Under the pieces are notes generated by a model. The model was not told where the DNA came from. It made no database searches and was given only the letters and a program-made list of their open reading frames with translations. Below, one piece after another: positions 30,699 to 40,254 of a stretch of DNA of 64,000 nucleotides. Every line of letters starts with the position of its first letter. The stretch's first letter is position 1. Origin of the DNA: Hippophae tibetana (lineage: Eukaryota > Streptophyta > Magnoliopsida > Rosales > Elaeagnaceae); the NCBI GenBank assembly GCA_037013495.1, contig CM072810.1, positions 85,234,449 to 85,298,448 of the forward strand. The letters run 5' to 3'. Made by a program: the position numbers and the translations under genes.

Positions 30699-32706
30699 TG
30701 TTTTGTTATTTTTAACACACAAAAAAACGTGCAAGCATACACGGTCACAAGTAATAAAATTTGATAAGTAAGTTATCGTTACCACAGAGATTTGTTACTA
30801 CAGTTTGTTGAATACTAAAATTATCTCTCTCTGATTTTATTCAAAACGATCGTTGATTCAAACAAATGTAAGAAAAGAGTTTAAAAACAAAATAAAAGAA
30901 ATCTAGGATTGCAATTTTTCACTAAATTAATCAACTCAAATCATATTATTTTCTTTTGATTTATATTTTTTTGTACATTTAATTTGTCAACCGAAAACTT
31001 CTAATTTTATTCATACATCTCTTCCGAGCTCCGTACAAACACACCTCGTTAAATTAATTCACTATATTCCTATGAGAATTAAATTCACCAAGATTCATTA
31101 CGTTCTAAGTTCTCAAATGGCCACACATACAATTAGGGTATATTTCTATCCTTCATCATACATGCCTTTCTATTTACGAGCAATATACACACAAATGCCT
31201 CTTCCAAGTTTATTTATGTGCCACTGATCGTTTTGATAAGATTCATAAATAATCAAAAAGCATTAAGCACAAAATAGAACGAACAAATCGAACGTCTTAT
31301 AAATCTATCAAAAATAATTAAAATAAAAGCTTCATAAATTAAGATCAAATGCAACCCTAGAAAAATTAAATTACTTCATAAAATTAAAATTAAAATTACA
31401 ACAGATACAGAAAAATAAGATGAAGAAGAAGGAAAATTAAAACATCACTTAGAACAAATATTTGGCACACACAGAACACAACAAAAGCCAAAAAATGGCT
31501 TCTGCGTGTTCTGCCGTCCAAAACCGAACAACACAAAAACTAAACACTACAAAACTTCCCAAAACTTTTAAAACTCTCTAAAACTAAAACTAAAAAAAAC
31601 TCTTTAACTCTATCATCTTATCTTCTATTTATAACATTAAATTTCTAAAAAAAAAATACATTTAAAAATATTTTTTTTTATACACGCGGGAGACAACTAA
31701 TGATGGAGAAATTAATTTAAAATTATGAGTGAGGGACAAAAATGTATCGAAAATGGAATCGAAAACGTGGCTAATGTGAGTGGAGAGAGCTGCATGTTTC
31801 TGTTTTTATTTTCATTCCATGCTGCCACGTGTTGCGATCTGATTCGCTGAAACAAATAGTGGGACACATGGCAACACCTCATTTTTTGAAGGAAATGGGC
31901 GCAGGCAGAAATTTTCGCACGGAATTGGGGCACGCGAAACGTGTGGCAACGGCTGGAACGCATGCGAGATTCGGCGCTTTTGCGTTCATCGAAATGTGCC
32001 ATGCGTCCGCTGATGATTCGTTCAAGGGGAAAGTGGGACACGTGGAAGAATTTAATTGGTTGGAAGGAACGATTGCACGTGGTTCAGCCGCACGCGAATA
32101 CAACCTTTGGCATACACGTAACCGACACGTGGGTCCCACCCTGCACGCCGTCCTGCGTAACAGGTAGGCCCCACTGGCACGCGGAGCCGCGTGAAACAGA
32201 ATCTGCTCCAACGCGATTTGGTCGGGCGTGATCTGCACGCGCGAATCTCAACCGTTACTGTTTTGACGGACGGTCCACGTTGTGCGCTTGGACTAGAGCG
32301 CGTGGCTTCTTCTCTCCTGCGTAGAAATTAACTTTTATTAATTGCATTTTCACCCACAAATATATTTCAAATTACATTTTCAACTTTCTTTAATTACAGT
32401 TTAGCCTTTTTCTAATTTAAATTAAATTTTTAAACTTTTAATAATTAAAATTAAGCCCGATTTTAATTTAAATTATATTTTTGACTTTTATAAATTGTAA
32501 TTAAGAACTCTATTATTTGAAATTATATTTTTAGACATAAATTTGCAATTAATTAAGTTTTTCGATACAAATTATTTAATTTTATTAAAATATATAAAAA
32601 ACAGTAAATACTAATTTATTAAACTAAAATTAACTAAAAACATTAAAAACATAGCAATTATAATTAATAAAATAGGTGAAAATAACTATATAAAATATAG
32701 TTATCA
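30699..32706 (-). repeat. 5' LTR (~2.0 kb) of the Athila-like element
   Basis: Minus-strand LTR from TGATAAC (32706) to CA (30699). A TATA box TTATAAATAG (minus, about 31625-31634) precedes the putative start. The U3 block 31690-32320 is much richer in G+C than the rest and has four CACGTG palindromes (31826, 32039, 32076, 32126). Overlapping open frames on both strands here lack any protein similarity and are attributed to base composition. Confidence 0.8.
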
Positions 32707-32708
32707 AT

Positions 32709-35537
32709 AAGGAACAAGCCTTAGTTCTATTATATTCTTTACCCCATTCATTTGAACATTTTACTAATACCATGTTATATGGTCAAGCACTATTTCTTTG
32801 GAAAATGTCAAAGCAGTTTTGAATTCCAGAGAATTGAAGAAAAAGGTGTCTACTAGAAACAATGATAATAGTAGTGGTTTATTTTTCAGAGGTAGAAATC
32901 AAGAAAAAGGCACAAGTAATAATAAAGGAAATTCTAGATCCAAATCTAGAAAAAGAAAAGATAAATGCAACTATTGCCGTCAAGAAGGGCACTAGAAACT
33001 AAATTGTCTGAAACTCAAAGTTAAAGAAAAATCTGCCACAATGTCTTCTAGTACTAATGATGTTGCTAATGTTGCAAATAGTTGTGGTTTTGATGGTAAA
33101 AATGTTCTGTTAGTATCTATTGGTTATCCTGGAGATGTTTTTCATTTTTTATTCGGGTTTCACTTACCATATATGCCCCAGTAGGGACTGATTTGCTTCT
33201 TATCATTCTATTGATGGAGGTGTTGTCTTGATGGGAAACAATATGTCCTACAAGATTGTTGGTATTGGTATTGTCCGAATTAAGATACATGATGGTATTA
33301 TTAGGACTTTGAAATATGTTAGCAATGTTCCAGATTTTTAAAAGAACTTGATATCTTTGGGTACTCTTGATTCATAAGGCTACAAGTATGTAGCTGAAGG
33401 TGGAGTTTTAAGAGTTAGTAAGAATGTTCTCATTGTTATTAAAGGGAAATTGTTGTGTGGTCTCTATGTACTTCATGGTAGCACTGTTATTATTAGTCTT
33501 TTAGTTTTGTCATCATCATATCAAGATTCAAATACTACTCGATTATGGCATATGCGGCCAAGGCATATGAGTGAGGCAGAGGTGTCTATTTTGAGAAAAC
33601 AGGATTTTCTTTTTGGTCAAAAAACTGGGAAGCTTGATTTTGTAAGCATTGTGTCTATGGAAAGCATTGCAGGGTCAAATTCAATACATTCATCCATAAA
33701 ACAAAAGGTAATGTGGATTATATTCATTCAGATCTTTGGGGTTTTTCTCGTGTTGTGTCTAACAGTGGTACCCGATATATGTTGACTTTTATTGATGACT
33801 TCTCCTGTTATGTTTGAGTGTATTTTTTGAAAATCAAGAATGATGTGTTCTCAAAATTTGTAAAATTCAAGGCTTGTATAGTGAGACATTGCATTGTGCA
33901 TCATACACCACAGAAAAATAGAGTAACAGAACGTATGAATAGGACTCTTTTAGAAAGAGCTCGTTATATGCTCTTTCAAGCTATCTTGGATAAATCTTTT
34001 TGGGCTGAAGCTTGTAACCATGCTTGAATAGGTCTCCATCAACTGCAATTGAGTTGAAGACTCTGTTTGAGGTATTCTTTGGTACTCCTGCTAATTATTC
34101 TGATTTGAAAGTTTTTGGTTGCCCTGCTTATGCTCATGTTAATGATGATAAACTTGAGGCTAGGACATTGAAATCCATATTTTTGGGGTATCCTTCTGGG
34201 GTAAAGAGTTATAGATTATGGTGTGTTGGTGTGTTGAACCCAAGTCACCTAAATTTTTAATTAGTAGAGATGTTAAGTTTGATGATTTTTCCATGTTGGA
34301 AAATAAAAAGGAGTCTATCGTTACAAGTAAAGACCACAATGTTAGTGAGCAGGTGGATCTTGAGAATGGAGCACTTAGTCAAGTGCAAGAGGGCACTTCA
34401 GATTAGCCATATGTGGAAGAGATAGATGATTCTACTCATGATGTATCAGAAGAGCAATATGAGCAAACATATAGTATCGCTAAAGGTAAAGGAATAAGAG
34501 AGATTTGACACCCTTAGAAGTACACAGATGTAAACTTAGTTTCTTTTGCATTGTCTATGGTAGAGTCTATTGAAGTGCATGAACCTTTTAGTTATCATGA
34601 AGCTATCACATATGATAAGTTTGTTCAGTGGTTGGTTCCTATGAATGAAGAGATTGAATCACTTCATAAGAATCATACTTGGCAATTGGTGAAACCGCCT
34701 AAGGGCTAGAAGAGTGTTGGAAACAAATAGGTCTTCAAGAAAAAGGAAGGTATACCTGAGGTTGAAGTAGCTAGGTTCAAGGCACATGTTGTTGCAAAGG
34801 GATATTGTCCAAAAAGGGTACGTATTGACTTCAATGAAGTGTTTTCACCTGTTGTGAAACATAGCTCTATTCATGTGTTGCTTGCCATGGTTGCATTGTT
34901 TGACATGGAATTAGAACAGCTTGATGTCAAGACAGCCTTCTTATATGGTAAGCTTAAGGAACAAATATATATGCATCAACCAAAAGGGTTTGTTGTTCCA
35001 TGTAAGAAATATCATGTTTGTTTATTGAAAAAGTATTTATATGTGTTGAAGCAATCCCCTAGGTAGTGGAATAAGCAGTTTGATTCTTTTATGATTGATC
35101 ATGGTTACTCTATGAGTGATTATGATAGTTGTGTTTGTCATAAAAGATTCCATAATGGTTCATCCATTTATTTGTTTCTTTATGTTGATGACATGCTTAT
35201 TGCTTCAAAGAATAAGTTTGAGATTTAGAAATTAAAGTCTCAACTTAGTGGTAAGTTTGAGATGAAAGATTTGGATGCAACGAAGAAAATTTTGGGCATG
35301 GAAATTTATATGGATAGACAAACGGACAAGCTTTATTTGACTTAGAAAAATTATGTCGAAAAATTTCTTGAATGCTTTGGTATGAAAGAGTATAAACCTG
35401 TGAGTATGCCATTAGCTACGCAATTCAGGCTTTCTTTGGATTTGTTACCATAATCAGAAGAAGAAGAGTGGTACATGTCTCAGGTTCCATATGCTAGTGT
35501 CATTTGTAGTTTGATGAACACTATGGTTTGTACTTGT
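32709..35537 (+). pseudogene. Copia gag end, protease, integrase and RT remnant
   Basis: After the Athila-like insertion: gag end, then a zinc knuckle at about 32967-33008 reading CNYCRQEGH, a stop, KLNC. In the protease site (about 33150) the catalytic Asp codon has become Tyr (YSGFTYHICPSRD). The next part reads VVLMGNNMSYKIVGIG and KNLISLGTLDS. The pre-integrase part reads TTRLWHMRPRHMSEAEV. The integrase core lacks the middle segment between FKACIV and RHCIVHHTPQKNRVTERMN. Downstream come YSDLKVFGCPAYAHVNDDKL and SPKFLISRDVKFDD. RT shows FSPVVKHSSIHVLLA, QLDVKTAFLYGKL, IYMHQPKGF and the catalytic LYVDDMLIAS (about 35180). More than ten stops. The RT is cut by the solo LTR at 35538. Confidence 0.88.
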
Positions 35538-37209
35538 TGATGAGTGCTCAAAAAGCACTACAATTACCATGATTTTATGCACATTAATTGATTAAAAATA
35601 TATATATTTATATGATTTTATCATATATTTATATATATTTGTCTTTTCGGAATCATGAATATTTTGATTGTTTTTTAGGTATTTTCGCTTAAAAACGTAA
35701 CTTAAAGACTCAAAGAGGAATACTGGAGGCAATATATCACAAATATATTCATAAATTAAATGAGGAAAAGTCAACAAATATGGAAAAAAATGGGTCAAAA
35801 AGGAGAAAATCGCGTCGCCGAGACGCCTCCCACGTCAGCATGATGTCATCAAATGACGTCATCTTTCACTACTCCATATTTTCTTCATTTTTTATCATTT
35901 TTTCACCCACTTTTTCTTCTCATCCTTACCTATAAATACCTCCATTCTCTTCACAACTAAACACACCTAAAAATAAATCTTCTCTTCTCTTTTTTTCTCT
36001 CATTTCTTAGTTTTTAAGTTTTTCTTAGTTTTTAGTTTTTCTTAGTTTTAGAGTTCTTCTCTTTTGAGAAGAACTAGTTATGTTTTTGTAATTTATTTGC
36101 TTTTCGATTCAATAAATGGGAGTGCAAATTCCGTTTGGAGGTTTTCCAGCAATTGGAATAGCAACAAAGTATTGTAAGGATTTTATTTTCTTTACAGTTA
36201 TTTTTTATGCTTTATTTTTACATGTTATATTTAATTTGTCTGTGATTAAATTTAACTTTGCTGACTGTTTGTAAACATGATATAATAATAACGTTGTTAT
36301 GCTTGCGAAATATTAAATAGGTAAAAATCTCTAAAATGAATTGATTTTGTTTTTATTCAAGATTTTATATTAAGAATGTTAGAGAGAAATATATTATTTT
36401 TCATTACAAACTTAAATCTGAAAATTAGATTTTAAGGTTTAGTTATTTGGTCTGATTTAGAGTAGTGCTCTTTTATTTGTTGGTACAATCCCCCGATAGT
36501 TAGAATGAAGCTCTATTTCAAAAGTTTTTATAAGAATTATTATGTGAAAATGTATTGATAACATGCTTTCAGTAGTGGTTTTAAAACTTGAAAGTTAGTA
36601 CTCGGATAATTAAATTCTTAGGTTTAATTTGGATACCTTGAATAAAGTTTAAACTATCTAACCCCACCAAAGGTGACATTTAAATGGTTCATTTTCAATC
36701 TCTTAGAAAAAAGAATTAATTTAATTAACCAAATTAGTTATCAACCCCGTCCATAGGTGTTAATTGATTTGTTTAGTTAACAAAGAATATCTAACCCCAC
36801 CAAAGATGGTATTCATAGAAAAAAGAGAGAATCAATAAATATCAATTTATATCTTTAATAACCTAAATAATTTGAGAAAGGATAATTAACTTAGTTATTA
36901 TATCCATAAATACTCCACTATTATAAATGATAAAATTTTCATAAATGTTTATTGAATCTTTATCTATGTTTATTTTTATGTTATTAGATTAGAAACACAA
37001 AAACCCAAATATCGTGACAGGATGTTTAGAATTTAATTTCGTTTTTAAAAGTTTGAATAATAAATTAAAAACCACATATATTCCTTCGTTAGATCAACCT
37101 TGGGAGTATACTTATAATTTTCTACGAAATGATTCGTGCACTTGCGAGAGTTTTATAAATATAAAACCAAAGTATTGGCAGAATCGGCGATGCAAGTTTT
37201 CGCTTATTA
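35538..37209 (+). mobile_element. Solo LTR, copy 2, inserted in Copia RT
   Basis: Starts TGATGAGTGCTC and ends CTTATTA, homologous to 11230-12995 in reverse. It is flanked by a perfect 5-bp duplication CTTGT (35533-35537 and 37210-37214). TATAAATA at 35931-35938 is followed by a pyrimidine-rich leader and a run of CTTAGTTTTTAGTTT repeats. Blocks such as AACCCCACCAAAGGTG (36661, with variants) occur in both copies. No internal region is attached. Removing it joins ...MVCTC to CPDISHAVSVV of the Copia RT. Confidence 0.88.
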
Positions 37210-37832
37210 CTTGTCCAGACATTTCACATGCAGTTAGTGTTGTCAATAGATATATGGGTAATCTTAGTAAAAGTCATTGGCAAGCAATGAAATGGATACT
37301 TCGGTATTTGATAGGCACATCTAATTTTGGTTTGGTATATGATAGAAGTTCTAATACCAGTTGAAGTGTCATTGGTTATGTAGACTCCGATTATGCTGGT
37401 GATTTGGATAGAAGAATATCTCTGATAGGTTATGTCTTCACTCTTTCTCATTGTGCCATTCATTGGAAGGCTACTTTATAGTCTATAATTGCTTTGTCTA
37501 TGACAGAGGTAGCATATATGGCAGCAGTAGATGCAGTGAAAGAATCCATTTTGCTTAGAGGTTTGGTTTGTGATTTGGGTTTATAGTAGGATACTTCTGT
37601 TGTATTTTATGATAGTCATAGTGCGATACATTTGACCAAGAAGACTATGTATCATGAAAGAACCAAACATATCGATGTCAGATATCACTTCATTCGTGAC
37701 ATTATCTCTTAGGGTACTATTATTGTCAATAAGATAGTTACTATAGAGAATTCAGCTGATATGTTAACCAAACCAGTTCCATTTAACAAGTTCAAGCATT
37801 ATTTGGACTTGATTGGTGTTTCCAGAAGATGA
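37210..37832 (+). pseudogene. Copia RT end and RNase H remnant
   Basis: Resumes the second Copia after the solo LTR: CPDISHAVSVVNRYMGN, WQAMKWILRYLIGT, then the RNase H region with VDSDYAGDLDRR and VFTLSHCAIHWKATL, LSMTEVAYMAAVDAVKES, and the C-terminal KTMYHERTKHIDVRYHFIRD to NSADMLTKPVPFNKF. The frame ends with TGA at 37830-37832. In-frame stops occur after RSSNTS, WKATL, CDLGL and DIIS. Confidence 0.88.
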
Positions 37833-37926
37833 TCACCCTTCAGGGCTTTGGACAACGGTTATTTGGTAATCCGAGGACTTTCATATTTGAAGAACTTGTT
37901 TTCTGTTTTGAGCCAAAGTGGAGATT

Positions 37927-38571
37927 TGTTAAATTGGCCCAAACCCAAAACAATATTAGGCCCATTCAAATATTAAACCATTCCCTCTTGTAATATATAT
38001 ATATATTGTTTGTTCCTTTTCAATAGATGCGTTGAGAACAAAGAAGAACCAAGTTGTCGCAAGAGAGAAAATAGAGAGAGAGCTACAAGCTACCTAATTA
38101 AAGAGTGAGAAGAAGAAGAAAATTTTCTGTTGCTGATATTTCCATTTTCATCCAAGGAATCTCCCATTTTTTCTTCTCAAATTTTGCAGAGCACATTAGA
38201 AGAAAATCCATATGGAATAAACTCATTTGTATGATAATATTTGATTAAATAGCAAGTTTGTCTAATTTATCTTACTATATATTACCAGTAAATTAAAGGG
38301 AGATATTTTCTGGATGTATTTTGGAATTTGGTATAATTTGTGAAGCTATCTTAATATTGGTGTTTGTATCTCCATTTGATTATTAGTAGATTTTTTTCGA
38401 TGTGTTGTTATCAGTGGAGTAGACTTTTCACATTAAAAAATTGAACTACTTAAATTATTATGTGCCATTTATTTTTCTCATTGCTTATTATTTTGCTGTT
38501 ACCCATAATTATTTATTTATGCAACTAAAATTGGACCCGAACTTTGCTTCCACAAGTGCTAATTTATAACA
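37927..38571 (+). repeat. 3' LTR of the second Copia (complete)
   Basis: 645 bp, TGTTAAATTGGCCC to TTATAACA. It covers both separated halves of the 5' LTR plus the ~110 bp lost there (about 38128-38244). A purine-rich stretch (AAAGTGGAGATT) precedes it. Confidence 0.92.
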
Positions 38572-38643
38572 ATGGTCGGCTTGATTTGAAACTTTCTTGT
38601 GATTTCACAATTTCATGCTAATGGTCAATTGTTTCTTGCTCAG

Positions 38644-38850
38644 AGCATAATGGACCCATTCCAAAGATATATCTATACATATGTTTATATATCTGGTCCG
38701 CACTTGGGTTATCTTTCTGGTTCAAATACTTTATTCAACTCTAGATTTTGAAGAAGTTCAAGGGCACACAAGGCATTCATCAACTTACTTTCACTAGTGA
38801 CCCAGATCTTCGAAATACATTCTTTTATAAGAATTTTGGGTTTAATTAGG
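38644..38850 (+). pseudogene. DUF676 serine-esterase pseudogene, right part
   Basis: Continues the relic at 19031-19289 beyond the Copia element. A TTGCTCAG acceptor is followed by SIMDPFQRYIYTYVYISGPHL and GYLSGSNTLFNS. After a small deletion and frame change comes KKFKGTQGIHQLTFTSDP then DLRNTFFYKN. These are the conserved segments that follow the GHSxGN elbow in plant DUF676 proteins, in the right order. Nothing resembling the next conserved block is visible to 39300, so the gene is cut here. Splice phase between the two parts does not fit simply, in keeping with a pseudogene. Confidence 0.8.
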
Positions 38851-39308
38851 TTGCAAAAATATATAATTATGGATAGTAGCAAAATAATAAACAATGAGAA
38901 AAAATAAATGGCAAACAATGATTTAAGTGGTGTAACTTTTCAATGTAAAAAGTATACTTCACTCATAAGTGCACACGTAGGAAAATCCATTAAGAATCAA
39001 ATGAAGATACAAAAACCAATATTCAGAGAGCTTTACAAAATATATCAAAAACCCAAATACACCCAGAAAATAACACCCTCTAATTTATTGGTAATGTACA
39101 GCAAAATAAATTAACAAACTTGTTATTTGATCAATATAACCATACAAATATTAATAGTCGGTAGCTTCCTCTTCTCCTCATATTAGTAGCTTTCTCTTCT
39201 TCTCTGTCAACAACTTCTCTCTTCTAATATATTACAATGGAAGGAGATGACTTGATGGAAAAAACTGGAATTGCAATAGAGTGGGAGAAAGGACTTCCGA
39301 GACTATTA

Positions 39309-39953
39309 CCCTATGTTTGGTAGACTGGAATGAAATGAAATTAGAATTGATTCCTTCCAATTTTATGTTTGGTTGGGCTGAAAAGTAGGAATGGAATGGA
39401 ATTGATTCCTAAAAGAGAAGGAATCAGAATATAACCTTAAGTCCCATCTCAATTTTTTTTCATTTTTACCCCAACCTCAAATATAACCTTAAGTCCTAAA
39501 CCCTAAATCCCAAATCCCAAATCCCAAATCCCAAATACCAAAACCCTATACTCTATTTAGAAAAATAATAATTTTAACCCTAAACCTTAACCCATAAATA
39601 TAACTCTAAATCCTAAATCCCAAATCCCAAAACCCTATTTAGAAAAATAATAATTTTAATAATATATTTTATTTTTAAGTAATGATTATTTAGAAAAATA
39701 ATGATTTCAATAATGTATTTTGTCTAACGAAAAAATAATAATTAAATGATATTATTTAAAATTTACTAAATATAGGGATATTAAGGTAATATATAATGTT
39801 TTTCATTTCATTCTAATTGTAAACCAAACATTGTAATACTCATTCCTTATTTGATTCCAATGGTCAAACCAAACAAAATTGTTTCATTTCCATTCCATTC
39901 TCATTCCCATTCCCATTCTCATTCTCATTCAATTCCGTGAACCAAATGTCACT
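39309..39953. mobile_element. Tourist-like (PIF/Harbinger type) MITE
   Basis: The left end CCCTATGTTTGGTAGACTGGAA and the right end, inverted AGTGACATTTGGTTCACGGAA, share xxTxxATxTTTGGT-type bases, and the flanks carry the 3-bp TTA duplication (39306-39308 and 39954-39956). Internal GGAATGGAAT / ATTCCATTCC stretches are complementary between the two sides. No transposase is present. Ends are diverged, so the exact class is an inference. Confidence 0.65.
39495..39560. repeat. Telomere-like heptamer run inside the MITE
   Basis: CCTAAACCCTAAAT is followed by four CCCAAAT units and then ACCAAAACCCTATA; a second short run is at 39586-39640. CCCTAAA is the common plant telomere repeat; most units here differ by one base. 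Confidence 0.75.
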
Positions 39954-39956
39954 TTA

Positions 39957-40170
39957 GTATATTTTCCATCCTCTATGTATAGTTGATTATTGACGATTTA
40001 GTATTTCATAAAGCCACATAAATTACATTCTGTATGCTTGCATGATACAATTGAACATGTAGTTAGCATGTTTAGGTTATGTGTTTGTATTGTTGTTTTT
40101 CAATTATTTGTGGCAAATTACCCAGATTTTCCAAACTAAAAACTACATGTTTTATTGTCCTTATCGAGAT
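39957..40170. other. Short spacer, nothing recognised
   Basis: Plain A+T-rich sequence between the MITE and the 21-bp minisatellite. Confidence 0.4.
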
Positions 40171-40254
40171 CTTGCCAAGATGTTAACAAGGCTTGCCAAG
40201 CTATCAACGGGGCTCACCAAGGTGTTAGCAAGGCTCGCCAAGGTCATTGTGCTA
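40171..40254. repeat. 21-bp minisatellite, four units
   Basis: Units begin CTTGCCAAG, CTTGCCAAG, CTCACCAAG and CTCGCCAAG and are exactly 21 bp apart. Because 21 is a multiple of three, the plus-strand frame (40081-40281) gives seven-residue repeats LAKMLTR, LAKLSTG, LTKVLAR, LAKVIVL. No protein family recognised; probably non-coding. Confidence 0.85.

Larger units (their letters stand above)
28563..32706 (-). mobile_element. Athila/Tat-like LTR element without coding region, inserted in Copia gag
   Basis: On the minus strand: LTR 32706-30699 starting TGATAACTATAT; primer site TGGCGCCGTTGCCGGGGA (plus 30675-30692), an exact complement of the plant tRNA-Asp 3' end; about 2 kb of internal DNA without gag-pol; a polypurine tract TTTGGGGGTG (plus 28629-28642); then only the first ~65 bp of a 3' LTR (28627-28563). 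The Asp primer and the internal TTGGGAGGCAACCC sequence (about 30061) are usual for Ty3 Athila/Tat elements. The rest of the 3' LTR and a few dozen host bases are deleted. Copia coding resumes on both sides. Confidence 0.85.
19301..38571 (+). mobile_element. Ty1/Copia retrotransposon spread over 19.3 kb by three nested insertions
   Basis: The 5' LTR starts at 19301 (TGTTAAAATTGGC), matching the 3' LTR start at 37927 (TGTTAAATTGGC). It is cut at about 19495 by a CACTA element and resumes at about 27705 to 28036. The 3' LTR is 37927-38571. Flanks ATGGC (19296-19300) and ATGGT (38572-38576) match at 4 of 5 bases. The primer site TGGTATCAGAGC is at 28040-28051 and a purine tract precedes 37927. 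Two further insertions lie at about 28563-32706 and 35538-37209. Its gag-pol has many stops. The element itself split a DUF676 esterase gene. Confidence 0.88.

Noticed and set aside
31829..32238. Overlapping 96-119 codon open frames on both strands
   Set aside because: They lie in the G+C-rich U3 of the Athila-like LTR; high G+C lowers stop frequency, and no frame resembles a protein.
39239..39300. Short stretch MEGDDLMEKTGIAIEWEKGLPR recalling the N-terminus of LUX/PCL1-type MYB proteins
   Set aside because: About 20 residues only, with no further similarity downstream, and broken by the MITE; too weak to call.
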